From Marthasterias glacialis (lineage: Eukaryota > Echinodermata > Asteroidea > Forcipulatida > Asteriidae): a stretch of 64,000 nucleotides of DNA. Below are positions 11,344 to 42,094 of the stretch, in pieces. Where the stretch lies: positions 6,623,854 through 6,687,853 of the forward strand of contig OU452229.1 in the NCBI GenBank assembly GCA_911728455.2. Reading direction: 5' to 3'. Every line of letters starts with the position of its first letter. Position 1 is the first letter of the stretch. The position numbers and the translations under genes were made by a program. The notes below the pieces were generated by a model. That model ran no database searches and was not told the origin of the DNA. It saw only the letters and a list, made by a program, of their open reading frames with translations.

Positions 11344-12374
11344 CTAGTTGGCATGGATGGCCAAATGTAGCAAAACATTCAAGTCTTGTTGACAGACGTT
11401 CTGACCAAATTGGTTTGTTTCTAACAAATTCCAAACAATTTTTTGAATATTTATGTAACATTTTTGCAAACTCTGATTATCTGTTTTTGCTTTGCATTGA
11501 TGGCTCCCAGTAGTTTCTCCATCTTGGTTGGCAAAAACTTGACTGTAACGTTTCAAAAGAAACGTCTGTACTCCCAAACCCCTGAGCTGAAAGACAATTT
11601 AACCCCTAAGGCATGACAGTGGACCATTTTTTCAAAATTCCCTAGAAGTCCTGTTTTTCAGATCTTTGATTTACAGAAAAAGTATTGGGCTTACTAATTA
11701 TTCATGGTGCTTGGGGGATGGTTTTTCTCACAGTTTAGTGTGGTCATGGAGCTCCATGGTGTGGTGCACCCTAGTGGTGAAGGTGGTCCGTTAAGCCATA
11801 GCCAAGGTCAGTCAATGCACAGATGGCCAATTACTTTCTCATTCAAGTTGCAGTCCAACAAGTGGTTAACTCCAAAGTTTCCTCAGTCAATAGTATAGGG
11901 TTGGCTGAAAGCCAGTTACCTGTACATCAGCAGTGTTGGGCAAGTCGCAAATCTTGACCTCCATGTTTCTTGGAAATTTTGTTCTGACCTAGGGTCACTG
12001 ACCTTCTGATGAGTTGTGGTAAAAAAAGCAGCTTTTAATATTAATGACATGTGTCTGAGCTTAAATGTACTCCAGTACCCTTTTCAGATATGTACGATGC
12101 CCCACGCCACACTTTTTGGAAATAGTGAAATGGACCTAAAGTGAGGACAACCTTGATATCGTAGTGATGCGATGTCTTATTAAAGTTTTATTTTTTGAGA
12201 GATACATTGCCAAGGTGTAAAATCTCTTATTCTCATTTATTTGATAAGCAAATAAAACCCAGATTTGAATTCGGCAAAAGTGCCTGGTTTGGGCAAGGAG
12301 TGTCACATATTGCAAAATTAAAATTTAAGATTTGAAGCTTAGATGTTAAAACATAGAAACACAATGTTTGTTTT

Positions 12375-14430
12375 GAAAAATGGATTGAAGTATTTTTTTG
12401 TGGGGGGGGGAGGGTAAAGTAAATTAAGGGTTTTCTCTTCAGTTTTTCAGTAACTAGCCATTTTATTTTATTTCATTTCATTATTTAAAAAAACAATCTG
12501 GCAGCACAGGGCTGAATTATCTGGAATATACAAAGGGTAAAAACATATTCAAAATGTACACTCAAGTATAAAAATGAGTGAGCAATAAAACAGTTAAAAA
12601 GAGCAAAGGCAAAAAGTAGGAAAACAAGATAAATGGTGACACAAAACAATTGCAAAGTGCAATTAAACAAGTAATGTAAGACCTATTTTAGGTCATGACC
12701 TAGCCAGCAGGACCAGGCAGCTTGTTGTTTCACTGGACCATAAATACTGCACCAACCAGCCAAAACCACTTCAAAAAGATTTTCTTCTGGTTTTTAAACT
12801 AGATTTTGGCTTGTGGAAAAGTGGAACCTCCCATGGGAATACTGTTATGGGAGAGTGCTAGTTAATTTTGTTTTCAATCCCAAAGTTTTCTTGAAAACAC
12901 GTCAAACAATTTTGAAACCTTTCTGTGGAAATTTCATCAAATTTGATGGTGAGGTTCAGGTGACAACAATGAAAAATTGTGTTTTTTTTCCAGAAGTTTT
13001 GTACATGTTGGTATTTAGACTTCTAAATAACTGTGATTAGTGTGGTCTTCAATTGCTATTTTCTCAACTTTCATGACAGTTTTTTGGCAAGTAAAGATTT
13101 CTCTGGAAGGGGTGGGGGTACTGGTATAAACTTTAAAATCAATGAGCTTACAGAATTCAGAATGAAATTAATAAAAACAATTAAGAACTACCAATCCTGT
13201 ACTTTTTTCTGAAGAAAAAGCTCTTAGTTTTGCAAACTGTTTACCAAAGTGAAAGTAATAGGGGCCTACTTAATGATGTCGCCTTCTGGAGTCGCATACT
13301 AAGTTCAGATTTCTTTAAATGTGACTCCCGTAGAGTGAGACTCGGGTTGTTTCAGGTCAAAACTTGAGGCCAACACTTTGCTTGATATGGTCACAGACCA
13401 CACAGAGCTTAATGGTGTTTTGTAGGCGTTGCAAAACAACCCACTAGAAATTTGGTACATGTCTGTAGCTGCTCTCTGCTGTAAGTTTATGGGGGCAAAA
13501 AACACAAGAAAAAACCACATGTACTGTATTTGTGCACGCTATTTTTGTGTACACACCGTTTTGGTCAGGCTTATTTTGTTTGCCACAAATGAAGGAAGCA
13601 GTGGTGATTTGTTTGAAATTCAAATGTTATTTCCTCGACTCGAACAGTAGTTTAGTTGGAAAAATTTCTCTGGAGGATTGTTAGAATGATGGTAACTACT
13701 TTTATTTTGGTAAACCAACAAAAAGGGAAGGGATCTTGTCCACCCTCATACCAGGCATATTTTGTTTTCCACAAAAGAAATAAGCAGTGGTTATTTGTCG
13801 GAGTTTCAAATGTTATTTCCTTGACTTTGATGGTATTTTATAAGGAAAAAATGTTGTTCTGAAAAATGGATTGAAGTGTTGTATTGCTTCTTCTTTAAAG
13901 CAAAAGTATGTTTTTTTTTTTGGGGGGTGAGGTTTTTTGGGGGTAAAGTAAATTAAGGGTTTTCTCTTCAGTTTCTCAGTAACTAGCCATTTTATTTGAT
14001 TCCATTTCATATTTATAAAAAAATCAAACTGGCAGCACAAAGCTGAATTATCTTGAATGTTCAAAGGGTAAAGACATATTAAAAATGTACACTTAATTAT
14101 AAAAATGACTGAGCAATAAAGATTTACAAAGAGTAAAGGCAAAAAATAGGAATAACTACTTATATTTTGGTAAACCAACAAAAAAAACCTCGTTTTTTTA
14201 GGTAAGGGATTTTGCCCACGTTCATACCAGACTTATTTTGTTTTCCACAAAAGAAATAAGCAGTAATGATTTGTTGGATTTTCAAACCATTTCCTCGGCT
14301 TTGATGATATTTTAGTTGGACAAATTTCTTTGTAAGGTTAGTGAAATGGTACTGGTATGAACTTGATAAGTAGTGAGCTTTCTGATTGAAACTAATCATT
14401 TTTTTTTTTTTTAATAGTTGATTACCAATC
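12375..14430. repeat. Cluster of local direct duplications
   Basis: The block 12375-12640 (ggattgaagtattttt, aagtaaattaagggttttct, actagccattttattt, ctggcagcaca, gagcaataaa) is repeated with about 10-15% divergence at 13861-14155. A second unit (ttttgttttccacaaaagaa, ataagcagt) occurs three times, at about 13560-13680, 13735-13870 and 14215-14345. No coding sequence is supported in these blocks. Confidence 0.7.
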
Positions 14431-15364
14431 CTATATTGTGTCTGTAAGTTATGTAAGCGTTGCAGTGTGCAGTTAAACTGTTGTATATCATGCATTCCAA
14501 CATGATATCATTCACTGTGTTTATGAGGTTAAAAGATCAAGCAATCAGCAATTAACACTTTCAAGAGGCTGAAAAGATAACAAGGTTCCCAAACTTTGCA
14601 CTGCACAGACATGTTATCTACATTGTACAATACATTGTGATAAACTTCACAATGTTTAGGCCTATACTCTATACTTTGGATATCTGTCAAATAGAAGTCA
14701 GGCACATTGCCCCCCACCCCCAACCCCCACCTCAAAGATCCAAAGTAACTGTCCCAGAGTCAAGTCCAAGGCTGAAGTATTTGAATGACTTCATTTGCAT
14801 TAAATACTTTGAGGAAGTTTTGCGTTTTCTAACGTACCCAGGGTTACTTTGGTGGAAGGGTTCATCTGAACAAACAAGAAGAAAGAAAACAAACAAACAA
14901 ATAAATCTGTTTTGGCATGGGGCCAGACAGATCAATCTTAGTCAAGTTCAACTATTTGGTTTTTAAGGGATCCAGGAGAGTTTTCCCATATTTTGTGAGG
15001 CAGTATAAAGAGAACTTTTAACAAGACTGTAGTTCCCTCACATTGTACATTTTAAATGTATTCAATTACAAGGACACACAAATTGTTCCTTCTCATCCCT
15101 CGAAGAACTCTGTGGACTGTGAATGTGTTTAGAATGATTAAAGCTGTACATGCTGCAAAACATGTGGGATTTTGATGGATACTGTACAGTTCTACATCTA
15201 AGGGAGGGGTTGGAGAGGATAAGATTTTTATTATTTTGGTTGGCTTATCACCATGGTTGTATTGAAGATCCTATTGAAGTACCACAGCTCAAATTTTGTT
15301 CATTGATTCTACAATGGACATGTAGTAACTCATACAAACATTGTATTCCCACTTTTTTATGTAG

Positions 15365-33205
<17,841 letters not shown>

Positions 33206-34861
33206 AAACGAAGTCCACCTGAGCTGGTCAGTGCTAACTACGCTCAAAGCCTCCAACATCTCATGGTTTTGCTGGAGTATAGCAGGTTTTGTAAAATGGT
33301 ATTGTACCCTAAAATGATGCACTCGTTTTTGTAACATGGACATTTCTAAGTGTGCCAGACCTGATATTTTATGCTTTCAATATGAGAGAGAATGATTTTT
33401 CAATTTTTATGATGAAAATTCAGAAGACAGTTTGGTCTGTATTCCTGATTACTGCCGGCAAAAGAACTTTCCAATGCAACAACTAAAGATGAACTACATA
33501 GTGATAATGTTCCACTTCACTGTACATGTACGTGCCTTTAGGAAGTCAACATCTCTCAAGCGAAACAAATTGTTCCCTGAAAATGATGGGCATAGCAGTT
33601 CAGAAACTGAAGTTCTAAGAAACGATTGAAAACTAAGTTTCTAGTTTCCCCAGAAGCTATAACTTTCAACAAAAGCAATGCTTTCAAAGGAAAAAAACCC
33701 ATTTTAAACCAAAAATGAATGGTCACACTTTTAAGTACATATTTTCATTGTCTTTTGCTCCCAAGAATTATTGGACCTTTTTGGATTGAGATGAAATAAT
33801 AATTGCATGTCAAATGAATTCTTAGAGGACATTCAGAATTAACAATGCTCTATTTTATGTGAGTTATTTATTTATTTATTTTATTTATTTACTAGTTTTT
33901 TTTGGGGGGGAAGTAAACGTGGGTGAGAAAATAATTGAAATCAAAATTTGTTTTTCAATTTAACAAAAAGTAAAAACCAAAAATTATTTGTATCAAAATT
34001 CAAAATTGGGGATTGGTGGGTGGGTGGTTAAAAAACAAACAAATCAAAAACAAAAACAAAACACTGACAATTCTGAATGGCCCCTTACTTTTTTGGTGCT
34101 AAATCGTTTTTAACGCTTGCACGTTTTATATTTAAATCTTTCCATCTCAGTAATTTTATAAGCTTGCAGTATTCATTTTTTTACACTGTGTGTGATCAAC
34201 AAAGTAATTTTGTAAAGTTCAGTACGTTTAACCCCAAAAACTGTGTAACTTGTTATCTGAAAGCAAATTCAAGAAAGTCAAATTTCAGAAAGGTTTAAAA
34301 CCAGTGCTAGTATTCCCCCTTAAAAATATACCGACTAAAGTGCTATTCTGTAATCTGTGAGAAATAACTTCAGCAAAGCTTTGTTTCATTTACATTTTGA
34401 ATGTAAAAATCATTTTGTCTCAGGGAAGGTTTAACAGACAACTATTATACACAAAAAATGCGTACACACTTCAGAATAAGTTAGAGTACTTGAGTATGTT
34501 ATCTATGCAAGAACAGTGCTAGGCTCAAGCTGAGCATTGTGTCTTTTTTCTCATATGCAAATGGATTTTAATCAAAATTCTCTCGTATTTTCTAATTGAT
34601 TTTTTTAAATCAACATTGAAAAGAGGGACTTCTCATGGTTTAAATTGTCTTCCAAGATAAATGTAAATAGTGTAATTTTTTTATGAGTAGTACTGTTCTA
34701 TTGCTGACATGTGCCTTTTTTTTAAGAAGGAAAGGTGTAACTGCATCTTAAACTTCCCATGAATGAACCAGAGTTTCCAATGTTTTTAATACGTGACAGA
34801 GAATGTCACTTCAAGACCCCTTTCAAAGGCTCAAGTGTCAAGAACATTTCCCCTGGAGCAC
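33206..34861 (+). other. Presumed Gli 3'UTR and downstream flank
   Basis: AT-rich, without open frames of interest or clear repeats except a 'ttatttatttattttattta' stretch near 33865-33892. Possible poly(A) signals AATAAA occur further on, at 35524, 36942-36950 and about 37700. Which one is used cannot be told from sequence. Confidence 0.5.
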
Positions 34862-35105
34862 AGGGCCCAATTTCATGGCACTGCTTACCAGAAGCAAAGA
34901 ACTGACGCTTATGGAAGCAGGGAATTCCGCGCTAACATCGGCGTATTTTACAGGTTAGGAAGAAACTTTTGCTTTTGAGATGAGCATGCAAACTAGGCAT
35001 TCTTCGCTTACATAGCTAGTGCAAGAATCTGGTGCTTACCCTGTAAGTGCAGAATGGTGATTGCAAGCGCGGACTTCTGAGGTAAGCAGAGCCATGAAAT
35101 TGGTC
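34862..35105. mobile_element. GGGCCCAATTTC-family MITE downstream of Gli
   Basis: It begins agggcccaatttcatggcac and ends agagccatgaaattggtct, which are inverted ends of about 16 bp. The interior has cttaccagaagcaaag and cttaccctgtaagtgcag. Confidence 0.75.
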
Positions 35106-35340
35106 TTTTGGCTCAGAATTTTCACTGGACCAGAAGTATTTGTTTTAAAAGACCGAAAAACGCCTCTTTCTGTTTTTACATCGGCTAAACTTCTACAAGG
35201 AGTTTTTGAACTACAAATCTTATAAAGATAAGCGATAGGTTTGCGGTAGCACCATGTGTAAAAAACACATGCAAACCTTCAAGTTTCAAATCTTATAAAT
35301 ACATAAGAGTAAATCTTTAAAAGTATGTGTTTGGTAAAAC

Positions 35341-35500
35341 ACCAGACTGCAGGACTTGTTTGGTCGTTGGTTTACTGGCCCAGTGATTAAAATTCGGACT
35401 CTGGCCAGTGGCCGGACTCTGGCCAGTGGTCGGACTCTGGCCCGTGGCCGCACTCTGGCCAGTGGCCGGACTCTGGCCAGTGGTCCATCGGGTACTTGAG
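35341..35500 (+). repeat. Tandem 18-bp repeat (x5) inside a dispersed repeat
   Basis: The unit CGGACTCTGGCCAGTGGC repeats five times at 35395-35484, with single changes in units 2-5. It lies in the middle of the 'tttactggcccagtg' dispersed repeat also seen at 23812 and 52270. Confidence 0.85.
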
Positions 35501-36320
35501 ACCTGTATTCTATGACTTAATCAAATAAAAAGCCTGCTCATAATAAGAACTAGAGGGAGAACTCACTATGTCAAACACGGAACTCTGCTGACCCACCATG
35601 GGTCAATTGAATATGAATGTCCACTTTGAAAATGTTTGCTGTGTTAAACTGATGAGTGACCAGTGTAATACAATTGGTCAGGAGCATTTTCTCAATGGTC
35701 AAAAATGCTTCTTGTTAAGCCTTACTTCTTGTTTGGCCTTGTCCTTAATCTTTCAATTTTAGAGAAATCTTTACAAAGGGTAAAAGGTGTTTATCTACGT
35801 TTGAAAGTAATAGTGTCTTAAGCTAAGTGTCAAAGATTAAATTATTAATATTTATGGATAAATCATGTACCCATAATTATGTGAACCATGACAGCTACAA
35901 ATCTGATCATTTTCCGGCCTGTGATTCATCGAGATTTTTCCTGATTTCAAGATTTTTCATTGATCTGCTTTCACCTTGGTTTTCTTGTAAGAGGTGAAGT
36001 TGCCATCACTGAGATGAAAGACTCTGCCCACGGTCTGACCAAACCTCTAGATTTGTATTTGAAATGATGTAGAGAATCTGTAAACCTCTAAGATATAACA
36101 TCCTGTTAATTCAGTGGGAAGTCTCCCTGAGGAAACCAATTATCCAATGTTCAGTTTTTTTTCTCTTCATTTTATACAAGGTCACCCCAAACATGTACAT
36201 GGAGGTGATGATGGTTTCTTTTTAAAACTAATGAGTGCCTTCGAAATGTTTATTTATTTTTTAGTGATACAAGAGAAGTGGATGAAGTTCAGTCCGAGTT
36301 GTGTGTGGACTTCTAGATGG

Positions 36321-36528
36321 TGCGTCAGTGCAAAAATGTCTTATCTCCTAAAATAGCGCTTATGTTACATGCGAGTTTGAAAGTGCCAGAACGTTTCATC
36401 TCAAATATTCCGGATGTACACACAAAACCAATAGGTGCCGAGATACAATGCTTTTGCCTGGAGCATTTTCCTTCAAAGTATGACATCGTTGCACAGTCGA
36501 GATACAACGTTTTTGCACTGATGCGATG
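36321..36528. repeat. 'gtgcaaaaacgttgtat' element, copy 2 (inverted)
   Basis: It carries gcgtcagtgcaaaaatgtct at the left, ttccggatgtacacacaaaa inside and gagatacaacgtttttgcac at the right. It is inverted relative to 25600-25802. Confidence 0.7.
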
Positions 36529-36914
36529 AAATGTTTGAGTATAAAAGTTTCAGTTGCCCAGCCAAGTGAATGATAAGTTTATAGTTTGAGTAAAAAGATC
36601 TTTTACATTTTTTCCTTCCTCGTCAGTGAAAAAGCACCTGATTATTGTTTAAAAAATTTGTTTGAACATTAACTTCGATTTTCAGGTATTGTTCATGAAA
36701 AATAGTAACTAAAGTTTAAGAGTGAAACTCTGTTCTGCCTTGATGTCATTTGGAAGTGTGCTGCTTGTTGATCAAAATATAGTTACATACATTATTGTCC
36801 TGCCATTTTTTAAAACTACGTCCAATTGCGGAAGTGCTATTCTAAAAGGGTTTATTGTGTATCAGATTAAAGAGGCTGTCAAACATGTATAAATACATTT
36901 TTATATGAAACCTT

Positions 36915-36916
<2 letters not shown>

Positions 36917-36951
<35 letters not shown>

Positions 36952-36952
36952 A
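36917..36952. repeat. (TA)n microsatellite followed by AATAAATAAATAAA
   Basis: About 12 TA dinucleotides, then overlapping AATAAA hexamers that could serve as a poly(A) signal for a long Gli transcript. This use is speculative. Confidence 0.7.
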
Positions 36953-37891
36953 ACACATTTACTAACAAATGTCATTATTAACAAATTGTAAATAGGAAAT
37001 ATTTTACTTATTTACTCCTTTAAAGTGTGCTCATTTTATTAGATCGTAGATTTCTCGATGCTGATTCAGTTTTGATACATTGGTAGAAGGTACTGTTGTA
37101 GATCATCTAATATTAAGTAGAAAATAATTACGTATAAAATTTGTCTTATATTTGTCTTAAGCTTAAAAAAAACCCAATATTGATCTATTGATGTTTACTC
37201 TGGCCAAAAAGTAAGCATTTCATCATGTAACAAAAATCCACAAATTTATTTTTAAAATAGCTGAATAGCTTGAGCTGAATGTTATTCTATCTTTCATCCA
37301 CCGTGGGACATTTCCGCTGGAATGATCTCAAGAATTCGTTTCAATTTCGAGAGTTCTTAAATCAATCTATCCGTCCAATTTCTCTTATGCAATTGAATCA
37401 CAAAAAACTGATAATGTCAAAATCCGTAATTTTGTTTTCAAACGAGACCTTACAGTCCACACTATGCTGTATCATGCTCGGCCAAAGATATTTAATATTT
37501 TGTTTGATGTACATACAGTATGAAGTTATGTTTTTTTTTTTGGCTCTTTTTCTAATCTTCTAATTTTAATTTTTGTTTTTTTAGAATCTCGTAGATTTAT
37601 TTACTCGTAATCACAACTTTTGGCTTAAGACTGTCTTGCCACATGAATTTTCAATACATGAAATATGTATGAAGGTATACTTTACAATGCATCAGCAATA
37701 TAATAAATGAGTATTGCATATTTTTTTGTATTTTAAGAGGGCTTGTATGTTTGATTTTTGTTTTGGACCAAAGTTGCTTGAAACAAAGTTTTTGTTGTTA
37801 TTTTGATGAATATTTCAAGAAGATGCTGTGACCTTCCGTGGGCTTTCTTCTTTTACCAGATATGTAAAATGTTTGATGTTGATGGGCGTGT

Positions 37892-38030
37892 AGCGTGTCG
37901 TGGCCGAATGGTTTAGTGCATCGGACTCAAGTTCTGGTCGCTAAGTCATCAGAATGTGGGTTCGAATCCCGGTCATGACACTTGTGTCCTTGAGCAAGAC
38001 ACTTAACTATAATTGCTTCATATAGGGGAA
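37892..38030 (+). mobile_element. tRNA-derived SINE (family 1), head and body
   Basis: A box TGGCCGAATGG and B box GGTTCGAATCC both fit the pol III consensus, 55-60 bp apart. CATGACACTTGTGTCCTTGA, GCAAGACACTTAACTATAAT and TGCTTC follow. The 3' section diverges after about 38030. Confidence 0.85.
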
Positions 38031-38242
38031 GAGGCAGTTATGTTTGTCTCGCAACGGATTCATTTACCCCTCCCTGTTCTTAGCTGTGAAGAGACTTGCA
38101 CTTACATATGTGTCTTGTTTCTGCGCATTGGGGCAGGTTTCTGTCCCTTCAAAAAGTATCCCACACCCCCCTCGACTGGCTTTTGGGCCTTGTGATGCAT
38201 AAACAATTTAAAATAATGTAGTTCTAAGTGTATAATCCAGCA

Positions 38243-38440
38243 CGTCACCTTGTTTTATGTACAAAATGAGTGAGCTGTACATTCCAGGGTATAACCTGGC
38301 AGGCAAATTACTACACTGGTCATATGAGAATTTTTACACTTTGTTGAAACTGAAAATAACAGCTAAACAAGTTAAAACTTTGCACCCCTTATTCATATCA
38401 ATAAGTTCACAAAAAATTGGTGCAATTGCCACGAAAATTT
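38243..38440 (-). repeat. CATGTAACC-family MITE fragment
   Basis: 'acattccagggtataacctg', 'gcaggcaaattactacactg' and 'gtcatatgagaa' match 53030-53100 in the same orientation. Confidence 0.6.
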
Positions 38441-38889
38441 AAGAGTTTATATTTTTCAATTTAAGATTTTTAGATTTAAATTATAAATAGCTATTTTTTT
38501 TTATAGATTCAAAAAAGTTTTCATTTACGGTTTTGCACGATCAAATCCACCAATGATTAGTGGTAGTTAATTACAAACTAGACATTAATTATTGCCGGAA
38601 TGCGGACATGGTAAATGAGGCGCTGTGTTCCCCTTATTACAATTTTGACTTTGACGGCCGTACTGACTTCTACAGTTGTACTACTAGTTTTACCAACTAC
38701 ATGTAGTCTACTAGTACTACTATAATTAATTAATGTTATCTTCCAGTATGCGCTAATCCTCCAATCAGACTGCTCAACGGGAGTGTGATAAACCAAATCA
38801 TACTCCCAGTAGTTTATATTGCACTCTGCCTACTGTATCATGCGCCATGCTCCATACGGACAGTGCAGAATACTGTCCATAAGCTATGA

Positions 38890-39125
38890 ACAAACAATTC
38901 TGAATGTGTTACATGTATGTTGTGTATTGTCCGTGGCATTATATTCAAACGTTTTTATGTTTTGTTTTGAAACGGCATCATTTGTCAAGATTCTTCCAGA
39001 GAAGATATTGACTTTTTGGCCCAAAAATCAGGGCCATGCGACATTGAGCTGTGTACAAATCGTGCCTGCAGGAAGTCTGGGCTCCGTGTCAAAACAATGT
39101 GATGTCACTAGTTACATGGTCCATT
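38890..39125. repeat. Two adjacent dispersed-repeat fragments
   Basis: At 38890-39010 the string 'tattgtccgtggcattatat ... ttgaaacggcatcatttg' matches 50325-50465 and 59310-59465. At 39040-39125 'gagctgtgtacaaatcgtgc' to 'acatggtcc' is an inverted CATGTAACC-family end. Confidence 0.6.
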
Positions 39126-40606
39126 CAAATGCTTATAGCATGACTAATAATGTGTGATGTAACCTTGTTAATAGGAAGATTGGAGGTCTAGTTGAAATCA
39201 AATGAGACTCAATACTCTTTCCTCAAACAGTACTGTAATTTTTTCTTTTAGAAACAAAGCATGTGTTGATCTCTCGCACACGTCACGTAAGTGTTTACCA
39301 TTTTGGAAGTCAATAGGTATACATGTAAATGCTGCATCGACTCAAATATGCACTACACTGTATAATATATAACACATGATGAAATCAAAGATACTAGAAA
39401 AACAAGATGGGACACTCTGTGTAGAAACATGAAATGCAAAATGGGTGCGCCTGCTGTTGTTAGGTAGGTAAAACCAAAGATCGTTTGTGCGATAAGTAGG
39501 GCCTACTAAATGGAAAAACTTAGGCCAAACGATCCCACCAACTAAAAAAGGTGAAGGCAGATCCAAAATTGTGCCATTAATCCTAGCAAAATTGACACAT
39601 GGGGAAGGGCGTCATCAAAGGCGTTACATCTATTACGGTGCAAAACGGCCGAGTGTCCTAGCTTGTTTTCCTAGTATCTTTGGAGAAATTGACTTCCAAA
39701 ATAACGTAACCAAGATTATGATGATTTCGTCAGGTGCATTGGGTCAATACTATAACAGGTCGTTGTTTTCATAAAGGACTTGCAAACAGATGACTGCAAT
39801 GAATGCGAGCAATCCAATCCTTTTTTCTTTTCCAAACTATAGACAGACAAATAACCTAGACAGCCATTGATGAATTCATCTGGAAAAATCATGCATGATT
39901 AGACAACCATAACATCCAGGCCGTTTGCGGTATCCAGCATTATTAAGTCCCAAAATGAAAGACAAAGATAGGTGTTGAATAACATGCCATCAACAAATGA
40001 TGACAGATGAGATTATTATTGTCGTCATGGAAACCTGTATCCAATGAGGTTGCTTGGTAACATTATGTAGGAGTCTTTGTGTTGTAAACTCTACCATCTC
40101 CAAGTGCATGGTGTAACCACTGTGCGTATTATAGCCATGCTCTTCCTTTTGCACAGCTTCAGTGAACATGTACCTGAAAATTTTACCTCACGCAACATCA
40201 AGCACCTCTCGGAAATGGTGAGATGGCATTACCGAAACATTGGCCATGATGTCAATGTCATGTGATGTCTTTAACATTCTGTACATGTACATGGACAAAT
40301 ACTCGGTCACAATATGCACGAGAAACTCTTCAAGTCTAGGCCTACTTTTATCCAAGATAAGATATTTCTTAACAGTTCACTGAATAAAATAAGAGAACTT
40401 TTTGGACTCATTTTGGTGTTCATTAATCTATTAATCACCTTTACTGCAAATTTACAAATAAAATTTTAATTGCATTTACTGTACAGTGCAAATAAAAACC
40501 AAACACAGTAGAATATACACTTTAAAAAATATATATTGTTTACATTACTAAGTATGTTGGTATTAAACCCCCCAAAAATGCATTAGTCGCAAAATTATAT
40601 GCATTT

Positions 40607-41099
40607 AATGGGAGACTTGCCAGGTAAATTTCCAATGTTTGGGTAGTATGTGGTGTGTCGTGGCTGAGCGGTCAAGCCCGTTGGACTTAACCTCTGGTGT
40701 TTCTGATCAGCAGAGTGTGGGTTCGAGTCCTGGTCTTGACACTTGTGTCCTTAAGCAAGACACTTGACCATTATTGCTTTGTCCTTCGGATGGGACGTAA
40801 AGCCGTAGGTCCCGTGTGTTGTGTAATGCCAGAATAGAACCCAGTTACAATTAATATCGCTAAGAGAAGGGGTTTGGCGCCGCAGCACCTTGTAAACCAT
40901 TACATTTTATAAAAAAAAAACGCAAACTCAAAAACCTGCCTTACAAAATATAGTAAGTACCTATGTTGGTAGATACATACGCTATATAAGACTCCAGTGT
41001 TATTATTATTGTTATAGTTTTGAGCATGCTCATATATCCAAGAACAATGGATTTACCTGGTAAGTCCTCTGCCATCTGGCATCCTAGAAAGTCTCTCAT
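40607..41099. mobile_element. Hairpin MITE (GGGAGACT family) split by a SINE
   Basis: The left part taatgggagacttgccaggt, with aaatttcc, and the right part ggatttacctggtaagtcct, ending agtctctcattgc, are the two arms of one hairpin, as at 28437-28587. They are separated by the SINE at 40652-41021. Confidence 0.8.
40652..41021 (+). mobile_element. tRNA-derived SINE (family 1), full length
   Basis: A box TGGCTGAGCGG, B box GGTTCGAGTCC, then cttgacacttgtgtccttaa, gggacgtaaagccgtaggtc and tttggcgccgcagcaccttg. The tail is cgctatataagactccagtg followed by ttattattattgttat. This is the clearest family-1 copy in the window. Confidence 0.9.
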
Positions 41100-42059
41100 T
41101 GCATAATCACATTGTAGATGTTTGTAAACCATAGAATAATAGAACCCATAGTTAGCAATCAGCCTGCATGAACTGGTTGGGGGGACAATTTTATGGATGG
41201 CGCGGCCATTTTAATTGTGCCATATGTTTTTTTATTAGTATATAATCGCAATATTTGCCATACAAATATTACATCACTTAAATCAACTAATTAAGAATGC
41301 TCAATGCACGTCGCGATTTTGCAGAACATGTGTGACGCGTATCATTTCGCATACACACGTGCAGCATGGTATTGATACACCACAACCACAGCAGAACACA
41401 GAGTGCAGTCCTGCTCAGCATTCTACAGGTTCTATTTCTATGATGTTCACAAATCTGTTACTAGAAACAAACATTTCCTTACACAGAATTCTTTTTTTTT
41501 TTAAATTCCAAGTAAAACCAACACCACAACTCCAAGAAATGCAGAACACTCATAATAATACAAACAAATTTGTTCATAAAGCTACATTTTTCAAAATAGT
41601 GCCTATACGCTTTTGTTCTTAGTTAATACAGAGATTAATGTGTATTATTAAAAAGAATTGTAATATTGTATGGATGTAAAGTCCCATAGAATTCCTTAAC
41701 CTTTGAATGACAGGTATGGTGGGTGGAATATACCGGGCTTGTGAATTTTCAGGATTTTTTTTCCAAAGCATAAAGCCGAACACCAACCACAGTGTTTCCA
41801 TTTATGGTGCTGTTAATTTTCAGAGCTCGTAGTCTGGTTCTTGAAAATATGCATAATAGTTAACTATGTTTAAGAGACTAGGTGCCACGCAAAAATTGAA
41901 CAGCTTAAAGAATGGGCCTTGAACATGAACAGGAAATATCGGCCAAAGAAAAATCACAAATTCTGAAGATTTTTTACAGGTTTTTTTTTATAGGTATTTA
42001 TTAATGGCAATAAAGGTTTCAATGGCAATAAAGGTATTTATTAATGGTTGGTGGCTGCT

Positions 42060-42094
42060 GTTAATGGACCTCGCCTTCGGCTCGGTCCATTAAC
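42060..42094. repeat. Small inverted repeat
   Basis: GTTAATGGACC and GGTCCATTAAC are perfect 11-bp arms around tcgccttcggctc. It may be the end of a degenerate MITE. Confidence 0.7.

Noticed and set aside
13813..14495. Minus-strand open frames of 111-122 codons
   Set aside because: They lie in the duplicated AT-rich blocks, encode Lys/Phe/Ile-rich low-complexity sequence and have no conserved motif or splice context.
37892..37980. Functional tRNA gene
   Set aside because: The A and B boxes are good, but the acceptor and anticodon stems do not pair properly and the sequence continues into a SINE body shared with other copies.
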